A stretch of DNA of 64,000 nucleotides from Batkoa obscura (Eukaryota; Entomophthoromycota; Entomophthoromycetes; Entomophthorales; Batkoaceae): positions 1,736,001-1,800,000 of the forward strand of contig JASVEC010000001.1 in NCBI GenBank assembly GCA_030770535.1. Direction: 5' to 3'. Shown here piece after piece: positions 1 to 11,211 of the stretch (positions are counted from its first letter, which is position 1; every line of letters begins with the position of its first letter). The translations under genes were made by a program, and so were the position numbers. The notes below the pieces were generated by a model, which saw only the letters and a list, made by a program, of their open reading frames with translations, had not been told where the DNA came from and did no database searches.

Positions 1-308
1 ATACCTCGCTTATTTCAGGAATTAAAGAAGATGACGATGATAAAGCATTAAAAAAAAGACAACGATTTTTTTCAGATGAAAATAATGCTTCTAGAATCAA
101 TATTGATGAGAACCTTACTTTACATGGGGATTTTTATAACGCTTATTTAGATTTTTCTAAACGTGGATTAGCTATTCCTTTCTTTACTTTAAACGTTATG
201 GATTATTGGGATGGTCATGATCTTTCTTATTATTGTAAGTACGATGGTGATGAAGATATCGTATTTTTTGTAGTTTCATTCCAACTAGTAGAAATCAATA
301 CCATTTAA
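1..308 (+). CDS. 3' end of a DUF1769/UPF0590-family protein
   Basis: An open frame enters from the left edge (codons begin at base 3) and stops at 306-308, giving about 101 C-terminal residues. The segment from LHGDFYNAYLDFSKRG through IPFFTLNVMDYWDG to VFFVVSFQL matches what I recall of the C-terminal part of the fungal DUF1769 (UPF0590) family, where a 'FFNPYLDFN...LPGF...YWDG...VYFVV' pattern ends the domain. Molecular function of the family is not established. The 5' part lies outside the window. An acidic/basic stretch (KEDDDKALKKRQRFF) precedes the domain end. No partner gene nearby suggests a role. The family call rests on remembered pattern, not on a search. Confidence 0.7.
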   Translation, partial: TSLISGIKEDDDDKALKKRQRFFSDENNASRINIDENLTLHGDFYNAYLDFSKRGLAIPFFTLNVMDYWDGHDLSYYCKYDGDEDIVFFVVSFQLVEINTI

Positions 309-928
309 TCCTTCATTTTTTATTTTATTTGGATAAAATAAGCTAATTAAACCTAATATTTGATTATATTTCATTTTTGAGCTTTGTGATAATAGATATT
401 AACAAAGTAATTTTATTCATTTAATACTCTTTTATTCTGTTTATAGATTTGAAACTTTTTACTATGTTAGAAACTTTTTACATAAACAATGAAATAGAGT
501 AATGATTGTAATTATATCAATAATGGCTTGCACTATATTTTTGTGACAAATTTTATAGTAGATGATAGAATAGTGTTGATATTTTAAAATTTTAATTATA
601 CTATATAAAATGTGTAAAAATACTCATCTATTTCAATGAGTACATTGATACATATTGTAACTAAATACGCAGATTATACTTATATGATACTTGTTTATTC
701 AATGATTCATTATACTATATATAGTATTTTAATAAATGAAAATTAATTATAGAATTTATTAATAAACTTTGAAAGAACAAACTTATCCTATGAATAGATT
801 ATACAACCGATTAATTTATCAAACAAATTCTAAATAATGAGTTACAAGTAGCCAATTGTAATATTTCAGATTAAAGTAATTAAAGATACAGAACATCAGT
901 TTTCATAAATCATATTTATTAATGTCTC
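309..928. other. AT-rich intergenic, nothing recognised
   Basis: Convergent 3' flank between the DUF1769 gene and the Cys-rich gene at 929-1807. Very AT-rich, stops in all frames, no RNA gene or repeat of the families found elsewhere in the window seen here. Confidence 0.6.
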
Positions 929-1807
929 CTACTCTCTACTACGATGACGACTGTGACTTTCCTTAGAGTGTATTCTTTTACCATTGATATTTTTCCTATA
1001 AGCTTTAAAAGATCCGTTACGGTGACGAGGTTTAGTAGCATCAAATAATCCTGGCCAGCTATTGCATTGTTTGGTATCTTCTTTATACTCGAAGCAGTTG
1101 TAGCCACCATCTCTTCTTCTTATCCAGCAAGGTGGACAATTGTGACCTTTTACTAAAACATTACAAAGATCACTATAACCACCACGATGACATACATCAT
1201 ACGGATAAGCAGAATCAGAGTTGTCACCAGTTACGGTTGGTCTAGCTTTTTTATCAGAATCAATTAGCTTAATTTCAACATCCTTTGGTACATTAACTTG
1301 ATTATTTTGGTTTTGAGCTGGATTTGAAGAAACAGTTTGGCCTTTATCTACATCAAATAAACCAGGCCAGTTATCGCATTTTTGGGTACCTTCCATGTAT
1401 TCATAGCAATGGTATTTATCCCCTTGTTGAATCCAACAAGGTGGACATTTTTTAAGAGTTATATCACAGATGTAACCCATACCAGCACGATCACAGGTTT
1501 GTGCAGGGTGTTTAACGTTGGTTGATGGGACATAACCATTTGGATTTTTATGAATATCAAACATACCAGGCCATTCATCACATTGTGTACCAGTTCTATA
1601 CTCATAACAGTCATATTTACCAGCATTTTCTATCCAACATGGTGGTACGTTAGCATCACTTTTTTGAACCCAGTCATATGCATTCGCTCTTAAACATTTA
1701 CCAATATCCGGCTTTACAGCATCCCTACGAATAAAATATTGAGCTGAGATAGAATCAATCAAGGTAATACCAAGGATAAAGGAGGTATAAGATAAAGTGG
1801 ATTTCAT
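929..1807 (-). CDS. Secreted cysteine-rich protein, three-module member
   Basis: Intronless, 292 residues. A hydrophobic signal peptide (about 1-22) is followed by YFIRR, a dibasic Kex2-type site, before the first module. Three modules follow, each with a cysteine, a PPCW core, a [GN]-x-K/Y-Y-x-C-[YF]-E-Y element and a closing C-x2-W-P-G-[ML]-FD: cores near residues 55-60 (VPPCWIENAGKYDC), 120-125 (CPPCWIQQGDKYHC) and 224-230 (CPPCWIRRRDGGYNC). A Gln/Asn/Lys linker of roughly 55 residues separates modules two and three. The last ~35 residues are strongly basic (His/Arg/Lys-rich), unlike the paralogues at 8.4, 11.2, 19.5 and 22.5 kb. I do not recognise the module as a named family. Likely extracellular; role unknown. 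Confidence 0.88.
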   Translation of the reverse strand: MKSTLSYTSFILGITLIDSISAQYFIRRDAVKPDIGKCLRANAYDWVQKSDANVPPCWIENAGKYDCYEYRTGTQCDEWPGMFDIHKNPNGYVPSTNVKHPAQTCDRAGMGYICDITLKKCPPCWIQQGDKYHCYEYMEGTQKCDNWPGLFDVDKGQTVSSNPAQNQNNQVNVPKDVEIKLIDSDKKARPTVTGDNSDSAYPYDVCHRGGYSDLCNVLVKGHNCPPCWIRRRDGGYNCFEYKEDTKQCNSWPGLFDATKPRHRNGSFKAYRKNINGKRIHSKESHSRHRSRE

Positions 1808-1870
1808 ATTAAATAACTTTCAAAGTTAATAGTTTTTATTTAAAATTAGGGCCCAAAATTGTATTCATTT

Positions 1871-1880
1871 CATATTTATA
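1871..1880 (-). promoter_or_regulatory. Probable TATA box of the three-module Cys-rich gene
   Basis: TATAAATATG on the minus strand, about 65 bp upstream of the ATG at 1807. The paralogues have TATA-like boxes 60-95 bp upstream of their ATGs too. Confidence 0.45.
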
Positions 1881-2202
1881 GTTGAGTTAATAATCTATAG
1901 ATAAATTATTTTTAGAAAAAAGCTTTTTAATTAATTTGAATATTATGTTCCTAATTATTATATTACATATTCCTTTCCTGATAAAATTGAGTTCTTTTAT
2001 TTTACTAATTTAGTCATCAATTGACACTTTGAGTTGTTTTAATATATAATATGAGTATTAAATGTAAAGCCTAAAAGTATTCATATTTTAAATATTATCT
2101 ATTAACTAATTGTACTATATCATTATTCAAAAATACATAATTTTTTTCATACATTAATTTAATAACTTAAACCACTAAATTTCAATATAATTTTAAAATA
2201 CT
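1881..2202. other. AT-rich upstream flank, nothing recognised
   Basis: Sequence between the Cys-rich promoter and the first MITE; no coding frame or RNA gene seen. Confidence 0.5.
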
Positions 2203-2309
2203 ATATGGGGATGTATTTTTGTGTTTAAGAATTTTACTAACAATCTTTCCATTCAAATAGCGCTTAGAAAATGAAAAAATAATGAAGCCAAAAAAAAACA
2301 TCCTCATAT
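2203..2309 (-). mobile_element. Family I MITE, copy a
   Basis: About 107 bp, begins ATATGGGGATGT and ends ACATCCTCATAT, so it has inverted ends and ATAT on both sides. Contains the family core AGCGCTTA and the block TTTAAGAATTTTACTAAC. Opposite orientation to the copy at 2943. Confidence 0.85.
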
Positions 2310-2942
2310 ATTAAATTATAATACGATAGTTTTTACTTTATTAAAACGTAGGAGTTATCGATTTATAACTATTTAATTATCAGTTTATAAACCAAGTTTC
2401 TATGTAACATTTAGTTGAACGTTTCTTAATATTTAAGATAGAATAAATCCCATTATGATTTAGTAGGTATTTTTAATTTATTATAAAAAACATCGATTTA
2501 AAAGAAACAAATAAAATATAGTTTTATAAAATAGTCAAAATGAAGCTTATTATTTTCTGTTCTTGTGAAACAATTTACTTATTTAAAATATCATTTTTAA
2601 TGTCATACATTAATACATGTAGTTTTGTATATTGGGAAATTTAAATAGCTGCACTCATTATGTTCACATATAAAGATGAAATACTAATAGTTTTGATACA
2701 ATTTTCTATACTATAATGATTTTAGTTAATAATAATAACTGATCGATATATAAAATTACAATTAATTAAAAATAAAATACAATAAATTGTTTGTTAGCAT
2801 ATTTAATAAATTTAAACATTAAAGGACTAAATGATTATAGTAGCAATATGGTAATGACTTCTATTTCAATGATTCATTCGCTTTTAAGTAATAAAAAAAC
2901 TGAGCGATTTGGTAGTTAAATTTTTATACAAAAGACATTAAC

Positions 2943-3045
2943 ATATGGGATGTTTTTTTTATTTCATCACTTTCCATTTTTTAAGCGCTATTTGAGTGGA
3001 AAGATTGTTATTAAAATCCTTAAGCAAAAAATTATATCCCTATAT
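2943..3045 (+). mobile_element. Family I MITE, copy b
   Basis: About 103 bp from ATATGGGATGTTTT to ATCCCTATAT, with the core TTTTTAAGCGCTATTTGAG. Shorter G run at the left end than the consensus. Confidence 0.8.
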
Positions 3046-3106
3046 ATTAAAAATAACCCTGAGAGCTTTTTTGTTCAAACCAAAATAGTCATATAAATGA
3101 CGAAAA

Positions 3107-3188
3107 TGTCAACTGTGGGGTTCGAACCCACGCCTCTCTCGAGATTGCATCTTAAGTGCAACGCCTTAGACCGCTCGGCCAAATTGAC
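3107..3188 (-). tRNA. tRNA-Leu (UAA)
   Basis: 82-nt gene. Acceptor GTCAATT pairs with AGTTGAC (one G-T pair); anticodon stem TTGCA/TGCAA with loop CTTAAGA places UAA at 34-36; long class II variable arm; T-loop GTTCGAA. No intron. Identical to the copy at 8044-8125, which is inverted relative to it. Confidence 0.96.
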
Positions 3189-3275
3189 TTATAGTAAAAC
3201 ATGGTTTACTATATTTAATATAATAAAATTATAGACAAAAAGGTTTATTGATAATAAAATGATAGTATAACAAAA

Positions 3276-6200
3276 TCAAAGGCTATTTAAATTAACGCCT
3301 TGTAACAAGGATGCAATATCAACGGATGGGGCAAGGATAGGGAAGTTGGTAGCTTTTATATTCTTTATAAATAAAGATAATTTTTGATTAAAAGCATCTT
3401 TACTACTTGAAGACAAATCCTTGGTCATATGCTTATGTAATTCATCAAGCTCCTATAAATAAAATATTAAGATCAAACAAATGAACATAATAATAGTTTC
3501 ATACAGTCTTCAATTTAGGTTGAAATTCATAAACCTGGGCGCTAATTAATTTATCTGAAAATTCTGGGAAAAACTATAAAATTGTATAAGAAACGTTATT
3601 TAAGTTTATAAAAATAACAGCTTACATTAAAATCTAAAATTACAATAGGAAGAATGGCTCTTGAGAAATACCAACCATTTATGAGGGAACTTAATAATAA
3701 TTGTAAAAACAACAATTCCAATGTTTTTCCTAATCTCTTGGGATTATCTCTATAAAATTTATGGACTGGTGATTTAAGGTCAGGGTAGTTATATAGTCTA
3801 GTTGCAATTGATTCTATTGATCTACAACATTGATTTACTATTTGTATGTTATTCGTTTGAATACCATTTTCCAAACTTTGATGAATGATATCTTCTACTC
3901 CTTCTACTTTTTTCTTTATATCAATCCAATTATCTATAATTATTGTTTCCAATAAAGAATAATAAGTGGCCTGTAACTTAGGATATAACTATACATAACT
4001 ATTAATGTTAATTTAATGAATAAAAGATTAATATTACATTAAGTTGACTTAATTGTAAGCTAACTAAAACTTTAAAATAACTATTCAAGACTTCTTCAAC
4101 AGTGGTATCTTTATAAACTTTAAAAACGCCAAAACATACGTATGAACCACCAAATAATCTATGTAAAATCATAAAGTATAACCGAATGATTTTTACTCTT
4201 TTAACTTCATTTAATCCAATACTATCATTTAACCATTTTAATATTTTATTTCCTATCATTTATTGATATTTATTAGTAATATGATATAATATATAATATA
4301 ACAATATTAATTTAATTACCTATATGGCATAAAATAGGACTAAATAATTTAATGAAAGTTAATTTGTATAATTAGTATATATCAATAATAAAATTACCCA
4401 AATTCTTTAAATAAAATAACGCCATTTGCTGATGCAATTGGAAATAATAATCTTTGTGAACGATTATAGCACATTTCTCTAAATAATTTGCAAGTTGAAT
4501 GAATAGTTGAATATGATTCAATTGAATCATTTTCATGATTTAAAAGAATTATAAATGGATCAGAAAATAATCTAAAATAGTTTGGGAAAAACCATTCATA
4601 AATATAACAAAACTGTTGTCTTTGAGTTAATGAAATAAACATTCCTTCAAAATCTCGTGCTAATCCACTCAATGAAAATACTTTTGCTGTAGTTAATTCA
4701 AATGAATTTTTATGAGCTAATAATTGTTGTTCAAAACAAACCTTAAAATTATTATCAAATATTGTTTCAACTTGATTATTATTTAATAATAACAATTTAA
4801 TTAAACAGCTATAAAATTGAGAACGATATTTTAAATGAAAATTATTATTCATAAATGGGTAATGATCTGGACCATGATAATTTAACATATGATTAACTAT
4901 ATTACTATTTTTCAATTTTTGTGAAATTGCATATGAATTAGTTAATTTAACTAATACTTGTATTGAACTAACAATTATATTTGAAGAATCATTATAAATA
5001 CTAGTTAAATTAATATAAATTCGATTAACCATTGCTTCTAATATTGCTTCTACACCATCTAAACTATTATTATCTTTTAACTTTTGAACTACAACATTAA
5101 CTTTATATCCACTATCACTTAAATAGGTATCTTGTAATTTTCCAAAAAAGTATAAAAAGCCCTTGCCTAAATTTTGTTGGCTTTCACGATTCATAAGATT
5201 ATTATTCTATTTAATATATATATAAGTATTTAAGTTCTATTTAATAATTTAATTATTACTCTTGTAAGAAGTGCTTGATTTAAAAGCAATAATGAAAACA
5301 TTCTACTACATAGCTCTGCATCTGCTTTATTATCTTCATCTAAAGAATGATATGTCTAAACAAATTTAATATTTAGTCGATATCTATAAAACTATAACAA
5401 TTAAAATTACTACTCTTACCGCCAAAAAGGCACCAACAATATGAGAAAACCAAGCCAATTTAGAATGTAAAAGATCAATTGTATTTAAATTAATATTACT
5501 ACTATTTATAACACTCTAAATAATAAGTTAATTTGCATCTTATTATTTAATTAAAAAAATTACTTGATATTCAAAAAATATTGGATCAAAGTTCTTTAAC
5601 AAAATATCTTTACTTAAAGTATAACGGTATCTGGCAATAGTACATAGTGCCTCTAAACTTTCATGAATATGTTCTTGTGAGCATAATAAATCTAAAATAA
5701 AAATTGTTATATATATCATAGAATAATAGAATGAAATTACCTTCAAAACTAGAATCTCCACTATAAATTTCATCAGTAGCTTTTAATCTGTAATCCAAGA
5801 ATATACTAAAGATCTAGAATGAAATTAAATATATTAAAATAAAACAATTAATTAATAAATTAATGTTTACCTCAGTAGGGAACATATGAAAATCTAAATG
5901 ATGATGTGATGAATTTGATGGAGAAGAAGGTTGAATGAAGTTCCAGGAAGATTCAACTAATTTTACCCATGTACGTAGTATATAATGAACTGAATTAGGA
6001 TAAGACTAAATAATAGAATATATTAAATTATATTAAAATATATTAAAATGATAAATTAAAAATTACTACCTCCCATTTCTGCATACTGATCTTACTAAAA
6101 TGCCAATATGCAATAATAAACCTATTTAATAAAATATTATTAATCTTAATATATATTTATTAGATTATTAGATTATTAGATTATTAGATTACCTATAATA

Positions 6201-7516
6201 TACTGTTGTGTTAGTGATATTTTGTAAATGATGAACTGAACGAAATCTACAAATAGCTCTTGCCACAGTATGGTGATTATCTATATCATCTAGATTTAAA
6301 CCATTTTCCAATAAATGATTAAAATTATTTAAAATATTAGTAGTAAAATCAATAATTTCTTTATCATTTAATAAACTCTTTCTTAAAGTTAATAATGATA
6401 TCATAGCATCAATACTCAAATGAGATAATGGTGTTCTTAATTTACTATATAAATAAAAAAACCCATTGCAAAATTTTTCATCTATTAATGTAATTTTCCA
6501 ATCTCTTGGAAACTAAATATTTTATTTTGTTAAAATTATATTATAATAAATAATAGATAATAAATAATAAATAATAAATAAATAATAAACAATAAAATGC
6601 TTACTTGCGTTGAGCCAGAATCATCTTCAGATGGATCACCATGTGAACCCATAAAATCAAAGGTTAAAAACCCTTTTAAACAAAGTAATAACTCTTCGAC
6701 GTAAGATAAATTGTATTCTTCAACTAAATAAATAATTTAGAATATTAATTGATTATTATAATATATTTTTACTATACGAGAATTCCGAAAAATTTATTAA
6801 ATCATAAAACATTCCCAATACCAATTCAAACAATCCAAACATTGGTCCATCTCTAAAATCATTGACCATTCGTCGATTGTTTAAATGCTCTTCTTCATCT
6901 ATTATCCTTAAGAACTCAATTAATAATATCATTCCTATCTTTTTATGTCCATAATCTCCCTGGTTTTAATTTAAAATAAGGTTATTAATAACAATGTGAT
7001 TATAATTACCATTAAAAATTGATTCAAATCTTCAGCTATGCCTGGGCTGAGCACTTTGTAATTTGATTTAATAATAATGGCATACATTATGGCCATATTT
7101 GTAGTTAAAAATTTACTACTATTTCTTCTAAAATATATAGTCTCCAATATTCCTTTTTCTATATATTCATATGTTATTACTTTATCAAAAGATTATTATA
7201 TATATTTACTTAATTCGTCTAATTTTTCTGGTTTTAATAAAGTAACAATGGTTTGAATATCTTTAATAAATCTAGAAGAACAATACATATCTAAGTAAGC
7301 ATTATTTCCTCCATTGTTATTGATAGCTCTTAATAAAAATTGAGAATAATCCCACACATCTTGACTAGCATTACTATCTTGAAGTTGAATTTCAGGTAAT
7401 ATTACACTTAATTGTAATTCGCTTTTTTGTCTTTCCGCTAAACTAGAAGCTGTATAAAGGACTTGAGCATACTCAATTATCAATCGAATTTTTTCGTTTA
7501 TATTATACATGTCCAT
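3276..7516 (-). CDS. Exportin-7-like nuclear export receptor (multi-exon)
   Basis: A long gene of many exons separated by ~40-60 bp introns, ATG at 7516 and TGA at 3276. The N-terminal exon (about 105 residues, YAQVLYTASSLAERQKSE) matches the exportin-7/RanBP16 start. Further exons give GDYGHKKIGMILLIEFLRI and FDFMGSHGDPSEDDSG followed by FPRDW, the counterpart of the exportin-7 block around FDFIGTSxDExSDD. Large later exons lie at 4394-5194, 4008-4259 and 3596-3952; the last exon ends ASLLQGVNLNSL. Total coding length of roughly 1,050-1,100 residues fits the family. It would act with Ran-GTP at nuclear pores. Exon 1/2 splice is supported: donor GTAAAT near 7204, acceptor before KGILETIYF. 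Exact exon borders in the middle are not all resolved; family confidence is moderate-high. Confidence 0.8.
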
Positions 7517-8043
7517 TGTGTATTAAAATTTCGATATAAAAGTTGATAAAATAATAGGAGTTTAAAATTTCAATTTTGCTTTCGTATGTTTTTAGTAAAT
7601 GAAAAATTTAGTGGTCCAATCATTATGATTATTCTTACTTGGGTGCCATCCATAGCATCAAATTAACTAAAGCTATTTGATAAATATTTTATGAAAAACC
7701 ATTGTTTTTAAAGCAAAATTTTTACCCCAGAGCATTTGTAATAAGATTATTGGGAAGTAGAGGTACAATTTTAAATAGTTTTACCGAAGTTTAAACCCAT
7801 CTAATTTAAAGTTCAACTTTTAAATTTCTTAACTTGAATGATAATCAAGTAAAGAAATCAACAAACTACTACAAGATAATAATATTAATAGACTTATAAA
7901 GCATATCTCAATAAAACTGCCCCTTTTTTGAGTAGTAATTAATGTAAACAATTAACAAAGTATTATTAATCAATTAAATATCATACCTCCTGATGTCCAA
8001 AAATAAAATATATATAATACATTATAATTTATAATAGTAACTT
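7517..8043. other. Intergenic between exportin-7-like gene and tRNA-Leu
   Basis: About 530 bp with no supported gene; it must hold the exportin promoter. No family I or II MITE present. Confidence 0.5.
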
Positions 8044-8125
8044 GTCAATTTGGCCGAGCGGTCTAAGGCGTTGCACTTAAGATGCAATCTCGAGAGAGGC
8101 GTGGGTTCGAACCCCACAGTTGACA
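8044..8125 (+). tRNA. tRNA-Leu (UAA)
   Basis: 82-nt gene identical to the minus-strand copy at 3107-3188: same acceptor, UAA anticodon loop and class II variable arm. Followed by a T-rich stretch near 8139-8145 that may serve as the Pol III terminator. The flanks of the two copies do not match beyond a few bases. Confidence 0.96.
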
Positions 8126-8271
8126 TAATAATATTATTATTTTTTAGTTAAATTTTTACACTAACCGAAGCACATATTTTCTGAAGAAAAACAATTTTGT
8201 TGATGCTTTATATTATTCTAAGGACAAAATGTATATTTACTATATCAATACACTATTCAGATAAAATCTCA

Positions 8272-8963
8272 ATATATTAAAGCGTAGAAAGCGATAAAAG
8301 TAATATTTGATTTACATTTTTATTTTATTTTATTTTACAAAATTAACAAGTTAGAAAGCAATATAAACAAATTATTGAGAAATATCAATCATCCCACCCC
8401 ATGGACATTTACCACTAGATTTGACATAACAATCATATTTGTTACCGTTCTTTACCCAACAATCTGGACATTTTTCTTTTTTAGTATCACATAAAGTACC
8501 CATATTACCATGATTACAAGTTTCAGCTGGTGGACCACCATGTTGTTGATTATGAATATCAAACATACCAGCCCAATTATCACATTTTTTGGTATTTTTA
8601 TCAACATATTCATAACAATCAAATTTACCACCATTTTCAACCCAACATGGTGGTACATTAGCATCATTGATATTAGCCCATCCATAAGCTGAGTTATTAG
8701 CTTTTAAACATTTATCCTTAGAAGCTTCACGTTTGAAGACATGTTTTAAGGCATTTTTGAAGGAGAAAGCTTCGGCACAGGAAGCAGCAATGAGGATAGC
8801 AGAGATAGCAATAGTAGATTTCATTTTAGATAGATAAATGTAAAGAAATAATACAAGTTAAGTTTATACTTGATTCAAAGTTAGATATTATATTATTGTT
8901 AAGACTTCAAGCTATTTATACTATTCTCAACCACTTTGACGGAATTTTATGGACAAATTTATA
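8272..8963 (-). repeat. Left arm of a 692-bp inverted duplication
   Basis: Reverse complement of 11073-11764. I compared both UTR flanks base by base and saw no difference; the encoded proteins are identical too. The match stops abruptly at both ends (ACGCTTTAATATAT versus divergent sequence on the outer side, TATAAATTTGTCC on the inner side). Confidence 0.93.
8372..8824 (-). CDS. Secreted cysteine-rich protein, two-module member (copy 1)
   Basis: Intronless, 150 residues. Signal peptide about 1-19 (MKSTIAISAILIAASCAEA), then a short propeptide FSFKNALKHVFKR ending in Lys-Arg, a Kex2-type site. The mature part would start EASKDKC. Module one has VPPCWVENGGKFDCYEY and ends CDNWAGMFDI; module two has CNHGNMGTLC, CPDCWVKNGNKYDCY and a closing CPWGGMIDI. 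The protein is identical to that of the divergent copy at 11212-11664. Predicted extracellular, about 110 residues when mature, with ten or so cysteines likely in disulfides. Function unknown. Confidence 0.9.
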   Translation of the reverse strand: MKSTIAISAILIAASCAEAFSFKNALKHVFKREASKDKCLKANNSAYGWANINDANVPPCWVENGGKFDCYEYVDKNTKKCDNWAGMFDIHNQQHGGPPAETCNHGNMGTLCDTKKEKCPDCWVKNGNKYDCYVKSSGKCPWGGMIDISQ

Positions 8964-10112
8964 AGTTGATTTAGCACGGTCAATTTAGATCATTTTTTCG
9001 AATTTTCATAATCGTGAGAAATTAATAGAACTATCATTTAAAACCATAAACTATGATAATAAATTATTATCATATAATATATATTGATATTATTATCTTA
9101 ATGTTAACTGTTAGTAGTTTTATAAATATTGTGAATTAAGCAAATAATATAACACTGCATTTTTAAATTCACAAATCCTATTAAAACCTAACTTGAAAAT
9201 TGTCAATTATAGCTATAAGTGGTTTACATACGGCTATTGAACTTTAAATTTGATTTGTATGTGGTGATAAAAAAAGTTAAGGCAGGATGATTGGCTGAAT
9301 AATACTGAACAAAACTAAAACAATTTGATTAGCTGAATAAAATTCACAAATGTTGGCTGCCAACTTTATTAATTGATTTATAGTTTTACAATGCATAGAA
9401 CTGTAGCAAGATTAATGTAATCATTAGTTGTATTTTGAAAATCAAGTTCATTTTTTATTTACAAAAAACTTGTGATTTTAAAGGTGGTGGTTACTTTATT
9501 TTTTAAGGAGAAATTCGGTATAAATTAGTCAAGTTAGCTGTTAATGTCAAACTCGACGTTATTTTGAAAAAAATCAAAATTGTAAAAATTCTTTGTATAA
9601 TTATAATTATATTTCGTTATCGTTTATGACTTTTTTATAGTAGCATATATTCAATTAAGCATCTTTTATATCATTAAACTTCTTACTTAACCCATTATAT
9701 GGTATATTTAAGTTATTATTGATACATATATATTAAATGTTTTATTTAATCGCCTTGACCATGTATTGGATCAATACATAGCTTTTAAATTCGAGAAATG
9801 GAAAAATATTTCACTGCTAATTATAGTACTTAATTTAATAGCCACCTCCGACTCTTCATTTACAGTATTAATATATTTAATATTATGGCTAAGGGTTTAA
9901 AAATAGAAGTTGAAATACTAACACAATACCCTTATCTTCAAGCTAGTTATATTCCCCTCAATTTTTTCCATCTCTTATAATATAGTATTTCGATAAATTA
10001 AAATTCACTCTTTTATCAATTTTAGTTTTTATACTTAAATTGATTTTTAATTAGTAAAGTATAAAAGTGATCTAATATTAATAATAAGAATTAGTGATAG
10101 TGTTGAAAAGCT

Positions 10113-10147
10113 CATTTTATTTTATTTTATTTTATTTTATTTTATTT
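10113..10147 (+). repeat. (TTTTA)n microsatellite
   Basis: Seven or so uninterrupted TTTTA units. Confidence 0.9.
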
Positions 10148-10277
10148 TTCATACATTTGAATTATTTGAATCATAATATCGTTGATAATGATTTATGGGT
10201 TATTTAGTTTGAAATTTAAATTTATTATCAAAGAAAAAGTTGTTTATTTATGATAGATAGGGAAAACAAAATCCAAT

Positions 10278-10550
10278 ATATGGATACTTTTTACTAATAG
10301 TCCTTTTTTACTATTCTTGAATTTAGAAATTGGTTAACCAGTATACTGTTTAAACTTGATGTGTGATAGCTAACTGGTTATTTTAAAATAAAAACTAAAC
10401 TAACAAGCCTCAAATTGCCATAATAAATCAAATAGATGGCTATAGAATTTATCCTTTGACAGCACACATTCGAACTTAAACAGCACACTAGTTAATCGAT
10501 TTCTAAATTTTAAAACAATAGCAAAAAAGAGTGATAGGTAAAAAACATAT
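10278..10550 (+). mobile_element. Family II MITE, copy 1
   Basis: About 270 bp, starts ATATGGATACTTTTTAC and ends GGTAAAAAACATAT. Long subterminal inverted repeats: the left half has TTGAATTTAGAAATTGGTTA and the right half the related inverted TTAATCGATTTCTAAATTTT. The inverted copy is at 14026-14302. Its right ATAT is also the left ATAT of the next MITE. Confidence 0.8.
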
Positions 10551-10653
10551 GGGGGTGTTTTTTTTGGCTTCATTATTTTTTCCATTTTTTAAGCGCTATT
10601 TGAGTGGAAAGATTGTTAGTAAAATTCTTAAACACAAAAATACATCCCCATAT
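10547..10653 (+). mobile_element. Family I MITE, copy c
   Basis: From ATATGGGGGTGTTTTTTTTG to TACATCCCCATAT; near-consensus member with AAGCGCTATTTGAGTGGAAA core. Directly abuts the family II MITE on its left. Confidence 0.9.
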
Positions 10654-11115
10654 ATATATTGATATTCTAGCTAGTATCATTATACTTTAAATTTACGCTA
10701 ATCTTTCGATAAAGTAACAAAAAGTCATATCAAAATCTGCATCAATTTTTCCCGCTATTTAAACTATAATATTCTCAAAATAAACTTTAAACCCTTCACA
10801 TTGCATGCTGCTGGGTAAAATTTAAAATTTAAAAAATGGAATAAATAAAGACATGGATAAATATCAAATAAAAGGATATATGTGAATCCAACTAACAAAA
10901 AAATAACTCCTATTTTATATTATTCATGTAGCCGATTCGCCGCTACTGACAGGGTTGAATAAATAGGAACAGCATTATTGGATCATCCTTGTCATAGTTT
11001 ATTCTTAGGAGTTATTTTAAAAGTTAGTTTAAAAACATACAAAAAATTGGAAATTTAAATAACAAAAGATAATATAAATTTGTCCATAAAATTCCGTCAA
11101 AGTGGTTGAGAATAG

Positions 11116-11123
11116 TATAAATA
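11116..11123 (+). promoter_or_regulatory. Probable TATA box (TATAAATA)
   Basis: Lies 89-96 bp upstream of the ATG at 11212; the identical box in the other arm serves the copy at 8372-8824. Confidence 0.55.
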
Positions 11124-11211
11124 GCTTGAAGTCTTAACAATAATATAATATCTAACTTTGAATCAAGTATAAACTTAACTTGTATTATTTCTTTACATTT
11201 ATCTATCTAAA

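Larger units (their letters stand above)
8964..11072. other. Spacer of the inverted duplication
   Basis: About 2.1 kb between the two divergent Cys-rich copies. It holds the shared upstream region, a (TTTTA)n microsatellite, one family II MITE and one family I MITE. I see no other gene; frames are short and stop-rich. Confidence 0.6.

Noticed and set aside
919-1110. Short minus-strand frame inside the three-module Cys-rich gene
   Set aside because: Out-of-frame shadow of the real gene.
10400-10585. 61-codon minus-strand frame beginning MEKIMKPKKTPPYVFY
   Set aside because: Composed of family I and II MITE sequence only.
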